From contig JAJNDL010000003.1 of assembly GCA_021156385.1 (NCBI GenBank), forward strand, positions 1 through 15,265: a DNA stretch of 15,265 nt, given 5' to 3'. The translations under genes and the position numbers were made by a program. The notes beneath the pieces are model-generated. The model had not been told where the DNA came from. It saw nothing but the letters and a program-made list of their open reading frames with translations, and did not search any database. This document shows, piece by piece, positions 6,951 through 14,933 of this stretch. Numbering within the stretch: the stretch's first letter is position 1; every line of letters begins with the position of its first letter. The stretch is from Moraxellaceae bacterium. Lineage in GTDB: Bacteria; Pseudomonadota; Gammaproteobacteria; Pseudomonadales; Moraxellaceae.

Positions 6951-6972
6951 GCGCCCGGCCGCTGCCGGGCGC
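6951..6972 (+). other. Strong hairpin after the P460-like gene
   Basis: A perfect 9-bp G+C-only stem (6951-6959 with 6964-6972, loop CGCT) starts 17 bases after the stop codon. No T run follows, so it is either a weak/Rho-assisted terminator or an mRNA-end stabiliser for the redox operon. The rest of 6973-7113 shows nothing recognisable apart from the ribosome-binding site of the next gene. Confidence 0.55.
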
Positions 6973-7113
6973 GTCCGCCGATGTCCATCGCCCTGCCCGC
7001 CTGCGTGCCTCTCCACTGCCTCACGGGCCCGTCCAGCCCGACAATTCCGTACCGTCGGCCGCCGCGGCCGCGCTAGAGTGCGGGCCACCGTCACCATCAC
7101 AGAGGACCCGCTG

Positions 7114-7590
7114 ATGACCACGCGCAAGAAGACTGCCGCCAAGGCCGCCCCCGCCGCCCCGGAAACCCCCGCAACCGTCGTTACCCGCTTCCTGCAGGCC
7201 ATGGCCGAGCAGGACCACGGTACCGTCGCCGCCCTGCTCGCTCCCGACGTGCAGTACACCAACGTCTCGCTGCCCACCATCACCGGCGGCGAGCGCGTGG
7301 CGAAGGTGCTGCGCACGGCACTGCGCCCCGGCGTCGCCTTCGAGGTGCAGACGCACTCCATCGCCGCCAACGGCGACACCGTGCTCACCGAGCGCACCGA
7401 CGCGCTGAAGCTCGGCCCGCTGCACCTGCAGTTCTGGGTCTGCGGCACCTTCCGCGTCGAGAACGGCCGCATCACGCTCTGGCGCGACTACTTCGACTGG
7501 GTGGACATGGGCAAGGCCGCCGTGCGCGGCGTGCTCGGCATCGCCGTGCCGAAGCTGCGCCCGACCCTGCCGGTCGCGCTCGGCCGGTAA
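7114..7590 (+). CDS. Limonene-1,2-epoxide hydrolase-like protein (SnoaL/NTF2 fold)
   Basis: 158-residue protein of the limonene-epoxide-hydrolase family, which adds water to epoxides in a cone-shaped NTF2-like fold. All five catalytic positions of the Rhodococcus enzyme appear to be present: Tyr48 and Asn50 in YTNVSLP (Tyr53/Asn55 there), Arg94 and Asp96 in ERTD (Arg99/Asp101), and an Asp in WRDYFDW (Asp125 or Asp128, for Asp132). A lysine/alanine/proline-rich N-terminal tail of about 18 residues precedes the domain. The ATG at 7114 is chosen over the in-frame one at 7078 because AGAGGA lies about 8 bases before it. The substrate is unknown; many family members in bacteria without terpene pathways act on other epoxides or are uncharacterised. 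The next gene starts 10 bases after its stop, so the two are probably co-transcribed. Confidence 0.87.
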   Translation: MTTRKKTAAKAAPAAPETPATVVTRFLQAMAEQDHGTVAALLAPDVQYTNVSLPTITGGERVAKVLRTALRPGVAFEVQTHSIAANGDTVLTERTDALKLGPLHLQFWVCGTFRVENGRITLWRDYFDWVDMGKAAVRGVLGIAVPKLRPTLPVALGR

Positions 7591-7600
7591 GGTCGGCACC

Positions 7601-7942
7601 ATGGACGAAGAACTGAAGATCGAGGACCTTGTGGCCGGCACCGGCAAGGAATGCGTGAAGGGCGCGCTCATCGTCGCGCACTACACGGGCTGGCTGGAGG
7701 ACGGCACGAAGTTCGATTCCTCGCACGACCGCGGTCGTCCCTTCGAGTGCGTGATCGGCGTGCGCCGCGTCATCGCCGGCTGGGACCAGGGCCTGATGGG
7801 CATGAAGGTCGGCGGCAGGCGCCGGCTCTTCGTGCCGGCCCGCCTCGGCTACGGCGAGCGCCAGGTCGGCCCGTTCATCAAGCCGCACTCGAACCTGGTC
7901 TTCGAGATCGAGCTGCTCGAGGTACGCACGCGCGACGAGTGA
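7601..7942 (+). CDS. FKBP-type peptidyl-prolyl cis-trans isomerase
   Basis: Minimal single-domain FKBP of 113 residues that speeds cis-trans isomerisation of prolyl bonds. The usual pocket residues are visible: the aromatic in VAHYTGWLEDGTKFDSS, the central VIAGWDQGLMGMKVGG with the buried Trp, the FVPARLGYGER loop, and the C-terminal strand NLVFEIELLEV. There is no signal peptide, membrane segment or IF loop insertion, so it is a cytoplasmic, FKBP12-like protein. The start at 7601 follows a TAAGG sequence overlapping the preceding stop codon. It is followed by a strong bidirectional terminator. Confidence 0.96.
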   Translation: MDEELKIEDLVAGTGKECVKGALIVAHYTGWLEDGTKFDSSHDRGRPFECVIGVRRVIAGWDQGLMGMKVGGRRRLFVPARLGYGERQVGPFIKPHSNLVFEIELLEVRTRDE

Positions 7943-7974
7943 AGTGGCCCCGCTGCGGGCAGGCTCCGTCGCGG

Positions 7975-8013
7975 AATGCAAAAGGCCGGGCATCAAGCCC
8001 GGCCTTTTGCATT
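7975..8013. terminator. Bidirectional Rho-independent terminator, 17-bp stem
   Basis: A perfect 17-bp inverted repeat (7975-7991 with 7997-8013) with a 5-base loop contains a G+C-rich core flanked by an A run on one side and a T run on the other. It therefore works in both directions, ending the FKBP transcript from the left and the nucleotidyltransferase transcript from the right (stop at 8024). Confidence 0.93.
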
Positions 8014-8023
8014 GGCGCGTCCC

Positions 8024-8863
8024 TCAGCTGCTGCGGCGCAGGAAAGGATTGCCGCCCGCGGGCGAGGCCGGCAGCGGCAGCATCTGCTCCATGCGCGCCA
8101 CCGCCTCGAAGAGGTCGCCGGCCTGCGCGATGCGGTCGATCTCGTCCAGCGCCTTGCGCATGCCGCGCACGGCCTCCGCCCTGGCGATGCCGGCGGCGGG
8201 GCTCACGTGCAGGCTGCGCATGAAATCGAAGAAATAGGCCTTCAGGTTCTTGGGCGCCATCGCGAAGCTGTGGGTGACGATGCGCCGCTCGAGGTCGTAG
8301 GCGTCGAGGGGATGGCCGTTGCGGGCGTTCCAGTACTTGGCGAGGCGCACCAGCGGCAGGATGAGGCCGGCGTTCTGCGCGTCCTTCTGCGCGAGCGCGC
8401 GCGCGTCGGCGGCCGGCTCGGTGGTCTGCCAGGCATCGCCGCCCTTCACCGGCACCTGCATGCCGCGCAGGCTCTCCAGCGCGGGCACGAGGTCGAAACG
8501 CGTGTGCAGCAGCTCGATGTAGAGCGTGGTGCCGTTCTGGACGATGGCGGTGCGCGGATAGTGCAGTCCGGCGACGCGCTTCAGCTTCTCGACGTAATAG
8601 CCGGGCTTCTGCCCCATCTCCTTGAACACCACCATGACGTCGACGTCGGATTCCTTGTCCAGCACGTGCGGCAGGCTGGTGTCGCGGGTGAAGGCGCCGA
8701 AGAGCTCGATGCGGCTCACGTCGTAGGCATCGAACTCGGCGCGCAGGCGCGTGAGCAGGGTCTTCAGCGAGACGTTGATGACGCCCTTGTCGGTGGCCGA
8801 GAGCGCGGCCTTCCGGGCCACGGCGGCAAGGTGGTCGGCGAGGCTGAGGGAGGTGTTGACCAT
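8024..8863 (-). CDS. CD-NTase-like (polymerase beta superfamily) nucleotidyltransferase
   Basis: 279-residue nucleotidyltransferase. The catalytic pattern is LFGAFTRDT (55-62), then SDVDVMVVF with acidic Asp73 and Asp75, then a third acid Asp124 in RFDLVPA. A helical part contains LPLVRLAKYWN and a Leu/Glu-rich YDLERRIV stretch. This arrangement (G-x-x-x-R-x-T, DxD, D-[LV]-V-P-A, K-x-W-N) is that of the cGAS/OAS/DncV-like SMODS group, which makes cyclic or linear oligonucleotide second messengers. The usual GS of the first motif is GA here. The ATG at 8863 has a weak AGGG upstream. No CBASS effector, Cap2/Cap3, HORMA or TRIP13 gene is adjacent; the neighbours are a TfoX-domain gene, an azoreductase and FKBP. 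It could be an orphan signalling enzyme or an RNA- or small-molecule-modifying transferase. Superfamily is confident; function is not. Confidence 0.78.
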   Translation of the reverse strand: MVNTSLSLADHLAAVARKAALSATDKGVINVSLKTLLTRLRAEFDAYDVSRIELFGAFTRDTSLPHVLDKESDVDVMVVFKEMGQKPGYYVEKLKRVAGLHYPRTAIVQNGTTLYIELLHTRFDLVPALESLRGMQVPVKGGDAWQTTEPAADARALAQKDAQNAGLILPLVRLAKYWNARNGHPLDAYDLERRIVTHSFAMAPKNLKAYFFDFMRSLHVSPAAGIARAEAVRGMRKALDEIDRIAQAGDLFEAVARMEQMLPLPASPAGGNPFLRRSS

Positions 8864-9043
8864 CCGGAGGACCCTGCGGCCACTGCGCCGCGGCCGGGAG
8901 ATGCATGGAAAAATCGGGCGCCATAAGTAGCCCCTCGCCCTCCGGCTGTAAAGCGCCAGAGGTCAGAAAGCCGTCAATTGCCGTGAATCTGGCAGGGAAT
9001 GCCACCTGAACGGAGGGGTTTCCGACACGCGCCGGTACCGCCG

Positions 9044-9379
9044 TCAACCGCCCCGGGCGCGCACGGCGCACTCCCAGGCGCGGCGGGCCCAGGCGCGCAT
9101 CTCGTCCGGTGAATCGAAGACCTCGGGCGGTGCGGCGTAATAGCGCAGCGCGACGGTGCGGCCGCGCGATTCATAGGTGAAGGGCGGCAGGTCGCGCGCG
9201 CGGAACGCCGCGACACTGTCGTCGTCGGCCTTGAGGTAGAGCTGGTCGTCGACGATGAGCGCGAACATGAGCTCGTCGCGGTAGAGGCCGTAGCCGCCGA
9301 ACATGCGCTTGGCGCGCACGCGGGCGAACGCTGCCATCTGCTCCACGACGAAATCGGCGAACTCGCGGCTGGCGGTCAT
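9044..9379 (-). CDS. TfoX N-terminal domain protein
   Basis: 111-residue single-domain protein of the TfoX/Sxy N-terminal family. The core KRMFGGYGLYRDELMFALI then DDQLYLKADD and the PPFTYESRGR ... LRYYAAPPEVF pattern are typical. Full TfoX/Sxy regulators of competence also carry a C-terminal domain, absent here, so competence control should not be assumed. An ATG at 9406 is in frame, but the one at 9379 has GGGAG six bases upstream and gives the normal MTASREFADFVVEQM start. It lies 60 bases downstream of the azoreductase gene on the same strand and may be co-transcribed with it. The 180 bases between this gene and the nucleotidyltransferase show no recognised element. Confidence 0.88.
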   Translation of the reverse strand: MTASREFADFVVEQMAAFARVRAKRMFGGYGLYRDELMFALIVDDQLYLKADDDSVAAFRARDLPPFTYESRGRTVALRYYAAPPEVFDSPDEMRAWARRAWECAVRARGG

Positions 9380-9439
9380 CTCTGCTCCCGGCCCTGGCGG
9401 CCGCAATGGCCGCGCGGGCCGGGGAATGCCGGAGCATTC

Positions 9440-10024
9440 TCAGGCCGCGCCGGCCAGCGCGTCCAGCCTGGCCACCTGTGCGAGCGCCTGCGCCACGGCC
9501 GCCGTGCGCGCCGCGTCGCCCAGCGCCACGCCTTCGGCGCGGATCACCTCGACGTCGGTGATGCCGATGAAGGACAGCAGCTGGCGCAGGTAGGGCTCCT
9601 GGAAATCCGCCGGCGAATTCTCGCCGTAGGCGCCGCCGCGCGCCGACGCGATGATCACGCGCCGCCCGCCGGCCAGGCCGACCGCGCCCTGGTCCGTGTA
9701 CCGGAACGTGACGCCCGCCTTCAGCACGCGGTCGAACCAGGCGCGCAGCTGCGTCGGGATGGAGAAGTTGTACATGGGCGCACCGATGACGATGGTGTCG
9801 GCCGCGAACAGCTCGTCGATCAGCTGCTGCGACAGCGCGGCCTCCTCCGCGGCGCCCAGCACGCCGGCGTCGAGATGCGCGGGCGCGGCGGCGGCGAGGT
9901 CGCGATGGGTCACGCGGGCCTGCGGATGCACCTCGCGCAGGCGCTGCACGATGGCGGCGGACAACACGCGCGAGACGGAGTTGGCGCCGAAGAGGCCGGC
10001 ATCGAGATGGAGAATGTTCTGCAT
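9440..10024 (-). CDS. azoR: FMN-dependent NADH-azoreductase (AcpD/AzoR family)
   Basis: 194-residue flavodoxin-like quinone/azo reductase that uses NAD(P)H and FMN for two-electron reduction of quinones and azo dyes, protecting against thiol and quinone stress. The N-terminal strand ILHLDAGLFGANSVSRVLS carries the phosphate-binding loop. GAPMYNFSIPTQLRAWFDRVL is the diagnostic FMN-binding segment, and ASARGGAYGE is the second flavin loop. The length is normal. The ATG at 10024 has GAGGA seven bases upstream. The region upstream contains an 8-bp dyad and a 15-bp tandem repeat that may be operator sites (listed separately). Genes of this family are often controlled by a LysR-, MarR- or HxlR-type repressor, but no regulator gene is adjacent in this window. 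Confidence 0.95.
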   Translation of the reverse strand: MQNILHLDAGLFGANSVSRVLSAAIVQRLREVHPQARVTHRDLAAAAPAHLDAGVLGAAEEAALSQQLIDELFAADTIVIGAPMYNFSIPTQLRAWFDRVLKAGVTFRYTDQGAVGLAGGRRVIIASARGGAYGENSPADFQEPYLRQLLSFIGITDVEVIRAEGVALGDAARTAAVAQALAQVARLDALAGAA

Positions 10025-10095
10025 GGCTGTGTCCTCGAATCAGGTTGGCGGGAAGCGATGGACACAGGCTAGGAGCGGCGCGCTCCGCGCACTAG

Positions 10096-10118
10096 ACGGC
10101 CAAATGCGAATTGACCGT
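10096..10118. promoter_or_regulatory. Dyad-symmetric operator candidate upstream of azoR
   Basis: ACGGCCAA (10096-10103) and TTGACCGT (10111-10118) are inverted repeats matching at 7 of 8 positions with a 7-base A+T-richer spacer. The site lies 72-94 bases upstream of the azoR start and about 116-138 bases upstream of the 69-residue gene, a suitable place for a dimeric repressor or activator. No regulator is identified. Confidence 0.4.
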
Positions 10119-10123
10119 TCCAC

Positions 10124-10153
10124 GCCGTGGACAATCCGGCCGTGGACAATCCG
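10124..10153. repeat. Perfect 15-bp tandem direct repeat, two copies
   Basis: GCCGTGGACAATCCG occurs twice back to back without mismatch (10124-10138 and 10139-10153), in the divergent intergenic region between azoR and the 69-residue gene, next to the dyad at 10096-10118. It could be a paired protein-binding site or a recent slippage duplication. The remaining non-coding sequence of 10025-10233 shows only the ribosome-binding site GGAGG before 10234. Confidence 0.85.
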
Positions 10154-10233
10154 CCGGCGCGGGCAGAGGCCGCGGTGATGGACTAGCGTTAAAGCCTTGC
10201 CTTGTCAGGCATGCCACAGCGCAGGAGGACGTC

Positions 10234-10443
10234 ATGGCCGAGAACCGCAACCCTTCGGGAGCGCCGCAAGGCAACTCCCGTACCGAGGCCCGCCTCGCCG
10301 AGGAGCGCGCGCGGGCGCAGCAGGATGCGCGCCAGCGCGCGGCCGACCAGGAAGCGCGCAACCGCAGCAGCGACAGCGACATCGAGCCCGCCGGCAACAA
10401 CACCCAGGGCGGCACGAAAGGAGGCTTGGCGGACGAGCGCTGA
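10234..10443 (+). CDS. Small hydrophilic protein of unknown function, 69 residues
   Basis: I do not recognise a family. The ATG at 10234 has an excellent ribosome-binding site (AGGAGG, about 6 bases away), which supports a real gene. The protein is extremely polar, rich in Arg, Ala, Glu, Gln, Asn and Gly. A short predicted helical, possibly coiled, stretch (TEARLAEERARAQQDARQRA) is followed by a disordered tail with SDSDIEP and a Gly/Thr-rich end. It has no cysteine, signal or membrane segment. In composition it resembles small stress-associated or hydrophilin-like proteins. It precedes a DUF2267 gene by 114 bases and could belong to a stress-response group with it and the CBS protein. The function is open. 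Confidence 0.7.
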   Translation: MAENRNPSGAPQGNSRTEARLAEERARAQQDARQRAADQEARNRSSDSDIEPAGNNTQGGTKGGLADER

Positions 10444-10557
10444 CCGGCTTCCGCCCGCGCCGGACGCCGGCGCGGTTTCAGCGGCCGCTGCGCAGCACGC
10501 GCACCGGCCCCGCTTCACGCCAGGAAAGACCGTGCCATGCGCGGTCGGGAGGACCCC

Positions 10558-10998
10558 ATGCAGTTCAGTGAATTCCTTGGCCAGGTGCAGCACCGCGCGC
10601 AACTGCCCTCCATGGGCCATGCCCTGGCCGCCACGCGCGCCACGCTGGTGACGCTGGGCGAGCGTCTCGCCGGCGGCGAGCCCCACGATCTTGCCGCGCA
10701 GCTGCCGAAGGAGATCTCGCACTTCGTCACCGCGGGCGATCCGGCCAGCATGCAACGCGGCGAGCGTTTCGACCTCGCCGAGTTCGTCAACCGCGTCTCG
10801 ATGCGCGAGGGCGTGGACGAGCCGCGCGCGGCCGGACACGCGCAGGCGGTGCTCAGCGTGCTCAACGATGCGGTCTCGCCGGGCGAGATGGAGCAGGTGC
10901 GCAGCCAGCTGCCGGCCGACATCCGCCGCCTGCTCGAAGGCGGCGGCAAGATCGTGCCGGACGGCATTGCGGCCAGCGCCGCCAGCGCCGGCTTCTAG
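10558..10998 (+). CDS. DUF2267 domain protein
   Basis: 146-residue protein of the DUF2267 family, small helical proteins of unknown biochemical role often found next to CBS-domain, universal-stress or BON-domain genes. It has the typical start MQFSEFLGQVQHRA, the central TLGERLAGGEPHDLAAQLPKEI, a second similar half with VLSVLNDAVSPGEMEQVRSQLP, and ADIRRLLEG near the end. The two halves look like an internal duplication, as in the family. The ATG at 10558 is supported by GGGAGGA 5-6 bases upstream; the in-frame ATG at 10537 would add seven unrelated residues. A hairpin follows after its stop. Next on the other strand is a CBS protein, consistent with the usual neighbourhood. Confidence 0.88.
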   Translation: MQFSEFLGQVQHRAQLPSMGHALAATRATLVTLGERLAGGEPHDLAAQLPKEISHFVTAGDPASMQRGERFDLAEFVNRVSMREGVDEPRAAGHAQAVLSVLNDAVSPGEMEQVRSQLPADIRRLLEGGGKIVPDGIAASAASAGF

Positions 10999-11025
10999 GG
11001 CAAGAAAAGGCGCCGGAAAGACGGC

Positions 11026-11050
11026 CAGGCGGAGCGCGACGCTCCGCCTG
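11026..11050. terminator. Hairpin between convergent DUF2267 and CBS genes, likely terminator
   Basis: A perfect 11-bp G+C-rich stem (11026-11036 with 11040-11050) with a 3-base loop lies in the 61-base gap between the two convergent stop codons. There is no clear T run on the plus strand and only a weak pyrimidine tract on the minus strand, so termination efficiency is uncertain. Confidence 0.65.
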
Positions 11051-11059
11051 CCCTGCGGC

Positions 11060-11488
11060 TCAGTGCGACTGGCCCGGCTGCGAGATGTCGCGCACGACGC
11101 GGCCGGCGGCCTTGCCGCCGAGTTCGCGCGCGAGGTCGGCCTGGGCGACGATGCCGCACAGCGCCCCCTGCGCATCCACCACCGGCACGCGGCGGACCTG
11201 GTGTTCCTCCATCTGCGCGCAGATGGCCTGCACGTCGTCGTCGGTCTTCACCGTGTACACCGGCGACGACATCACCTCGCGCGCCGCCATGCGTGTCGGG
11301 TCCTGGCCCTTCGCGACGGCACGCAGGCAGATGTCGCGGTCGGTGACGACACCGACGGGGCGGCGCTGCGCATCCACCACCGGGATCTCGCCGCAGTCGC
11401 AGTCGGCCATCATCCGCGCGACTTCCTGCAGTGACGCCTCCGGCGCGCAGCTGGCCGGGTTGCTGGTCATGATGTCTTGCACTTGCAT
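11060..11488 (-). CDS. Tandem CBS-domain protein
   Basis: 142-residue stand-alone Bateman module. The first CBS domain spans about residues 1-62 (VQDIMTSNPASCAPEASLQE ... GVVTDRDICLRAV) and the second about 70-130 (AREVMSSPVYTVKTDDDVQ ... VRRVPVVDAQGALCGIVAQADLA). Such modules bind adenosine nucleotides and regulate partners or act as small stress proteins. Cysteines CDC occur in the first domain (MMADCDCGEIP), a common variant of the family. The ATG at 11488 has AGGAGA about 8 bases upstream; the longer frame reaching 11884 is a shadow of the divergent kinase. It converges with the DUF2267 gene and diverges from the hybrid kinase. Confidence 0.95.
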   Translation of the reverse strand: MQVQDIMTSNPASCAPEASLQEVARMMADCDCGEIPVVDAQRRPVGVVTDRDICLRAVAKGQDPTRMAAREVMSSPVYTVKTDDDVQAICAQMEEHQVRRVPVVDAQGALCGIVAQADLARELGGKAAGRVVRDISQPGQSH

Positions 11489-11576
11489 GGGCTTTCTCCT
11501 TCGTTGCCGGGCCGCGCCTCCGCTGCCGGCAGGCGCCGGCACGGCGACGGGCATGTCCCCAGGGCCGGGGTCGGCC

Positions 11577-11586
11577 ACAACAAGGC
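11577..11586 (-). promoter_or_regulatory. Inverted copy of a 10-bp motif shared by the divergent promoter regions
   Basis: ACAACAAGGC here is the exact reverse complement of GCCTTGTTGT at 11672-11681. The pair sits in the 250-base region between the CBS gene and the kinase gene, one copy pointing towards each gene, about 90 and 60 bases from the start codons. It may be a shared regulatory site; nothing identifies the binding protein. Confidence 0.35.
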
Positions 11587-11671
11587 ATAGCACATCGCCC
11601 CGGCTTCGCCCGGCACCGCCGCCCGGCCGGCCCGGCGCCGGGCCTGTCGCCCCGCGGCTGTGCCGGTTTGC

Positions 11672-11681
11672 GCCTTGTTGT
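11672..11681 (+). promoter_or_regulatory. Second copy of the 10-bp motif, next to a -10-like TATAGA
   Basis: GCCTTGTTGT is the partner of the inverted copy at 11577-11586. It overlaps by one base a -10-like hexamer TATAGA at 11681-11686, about 50 bases before the kinase start. No convincing -35 box lies at the right distance, so the kinase promoter may need an activator or use the A+T-rich patch alone. Confidence 0.35.
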
Positions 11682-11738
11682 ATAGATTGCGTCTGTTCCG
11701 CTTTTACCGTCCTGCGCCTGCCCCGAGCCCGAACCGGC

Positions 11739-13520
<1,782 letters not shown>

Positions 13521-13590
13521 GCACCGCTGGTATTCCCCTCGGGCCCGTCCGGTCTTTCCCGTCTTGAGTGCGGGCGCATGGCGAGGCAGC

Positions 13591-13605
13591 CTGCGGTAAC
13601 CGCAG
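13591..13605 (+). other. Short hairpin before the diguanylate cyclase gene
   Basis: CTGCGG (13591-13596) and CCGCAG (13600-13605) form a 6-bp hairpin ending just before the AGGAG ribosome-binding site of the next gene. It may be incidental; no T run is present, so it is not a terminator between the kinase and cyclase genes. Confidence 0.25.
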
Positions 13606-13626
13606 CAAGAACAGGAGCGCCGCTCC

Positions 13627-14826
13627 ATGGCTTACGGCATCCGCACCACGACACAGGGGCTCGCCCGCCTGCGCGACTGGCGCCAGCTCCTCATCGACGT
13701 CATCAACTGGAGTCCGGTGGACCGCGGCATGCTGCCGCTGGTGCTCGGCCTGCCGCACTACCTGCAGATCCTCGGCTGGTTCGCCTACGTGCTGCAGCGC
13801 CCCGACCGCGACCGCCTCGTCAACGTCGCCGTCGGCGAGCAGGGCACCGCCGTCATCGGCGGCATGATCGTGCTGACGCTGGCGCTGTTCGGGCTCGGCT
13901 TCCACCTGCGCCGGCGCCATCCCGACGTGCTCTGGTACCAGTACGTGACGGTGATCTCCTATGCGCTGTGCATGACCTACTGCAGCTGGCTGATCGGCAC
14001 GCAGACCTTCGTTACCGGCGCGGTGATGCTGGGCGGACCGGTGGCCGGCTTCATCCTGCTCGACCGCAAGCCGGTGCTGATCGCCTTCCTCGGTGCGCTG
14101 GGCGCCTCCATCGTGCTGTCGATGGCGAGCGCGCTGGGCCATCTCTCCTACGCGCCCCTGGTCGTGTCGCCGGTGGATACGGACTCCGCGCTGTTCTGGG
14201 CGGTGTCCTCGTATTTCCTCGCCATCATCCCCATCGTCGCGCTGATCGTGATGGCCGACCGCGCCATCTTCGCCTGGCGCGAGCGCGAGGCCGGCATCCA
14301 CGCCATGAGCCGCACCGACCCGCTCACCGGCATCCACAACCGGCGCAGCATCCTGGAGCTGCTGGAGAAGGAGATCGCACGCACGAAGCGGCACGGCCCG
14401 CCGCTCTCCGTCGTCATCCTCGACCTCGACCACTTCAAGAAGATCAACGACACCTGGGGCCATCCCACCGGCGACCGCGTGCTGCAAGCCGCCTCGGCAC
14501 TGCTGCAAGCCACCATCCGCCAGTGCGACGCCATCGGCCGCTACGGCGGCGAGGAATTCCTGCTGCTCCTGCCCGACACCACGCTGGAAGGCGCGCGCGT
14601 GCTCGCCGAGCGCTGCCGCGAAAAACTCGCGGAAGTGAAGATGACGGCCGACAGCGGCGAGGAGTTCGGCATCAGCGGCAGCTTCGGCCTCGCCTGCAAC
14701 GAGCAGTACTTCGAATTCGAGGCCGGCGTGCTCATCAAGGCCGCCGACGAGGCGCTCTACCGCGCCAAGGCCGGCGGCCGCAACCGCGTCGAGGCCGTCG
14801 CGCCACCGCCGCCGGGAAACGCGTGA
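13627..14826 (+). CDS. Membrane-anchored diguanylate cyclase (GGDEF protein)
   Basis: 399-residue enzyme that condenses two GTP into cyclic di-GMP. Six hydrophobic segments (about 35-57, 76-94, 102-124, 127-145, 149-170, 188-214) form a membrane sensor part. The GGDEF domain (about 230-385) contains SRTDPLTGIHNRRS, the metal site VILDLDHFKKINDTWGHPTGD, and the active-site loop GGEEF at 307-311. The allosteric inhibition site RxxD (Arg298, Asp301) lies exactly five residues before it, so product feedback is likely. The C-terminal ADEALYRAKAGGRNRV is also standard. The ATG at 13627 is preceded by AGGAG. It lies downstream of a hybrid kinase and is closed by a strong terminator. C-di-GMP from this enzyme could affect the type IV pili encoded at 829-1812, but no link is shown by the sequence. 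Confidence 0.97.
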   Translation: MAYGIRTTTQGLARLRDWRQLLIDVINWSPVDRGMLPLVLGLPHYLQILGWFAYVLQRPDRDRLVNVAVGEQGTAVIGGMIVLTLALFGLGFHLRRRHPDVLWYQYVTVISYALCMTYCSWLIGTQTFVTGAVMLGGPVAGFILLDRKPVLIAFLGALGASIVLSMASALGHLSYAPLVVSPVDTDSALFWAVSSYFLAIIPIVALIVMADRAIFAWREREAGIHAMSRTDPLTGIHNRRSILELLEKEIARTKRHGPPLSVVILDLDHFKKINDTWGHPTGDRVLQAASALLQATIRQCDAIGRYGGEEFLLLLPDTTLEGARVLAERCREKLAEVKMTADSGEEFGISGSFGLACNEQYFEFEAGVLIKAADEALYRAKAGGRNRVEAVAPPPPGNA

Positions 14827-14863
14827 CGCTGTCACCGGGCGCGAAGTGTCGTCGCCCGATGAA

Positions 14864-14896
14864 AAAAGGGCCGGCGTATCGCACGCCGGCCCTTTT
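14864..14896. terminator. Bidirectional Rho-independent terminator, 14-bp stem
   Basis: A perfect 14-bp inverted repeat (14864-14877 with 14883-14896) with a 5-base loop has A-rich and T-rich flanks, so it acts in both directions. It lies 37 bases after the cyclase stop and ends both that transcript and the convergent YjdM/PhnA transcript. Confidence 0.93.
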
Positions 14897-14933
14897 GCAT
14901 CTGCACGCTGAACGTCGCCGCAGGGTCCGCAGC

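Noticed and set aside
9424..9439. Short hairpin directly after the azoreductase stop codon as a terminator
   Set aside because: It has only a 6-bp stem and no T run on the minus strand, so it is too weak to call.
8024..10024. CBASS anti-phage operon
   Set aside because: The nucleotidyltransferase has no effector (phospholipase, nuclease, TM or TIR protein) or Cap2/Cap3/HORMA/TRIP13 neighbour; the flanking genes are TfoX-domain, azoreductase and FKBP.
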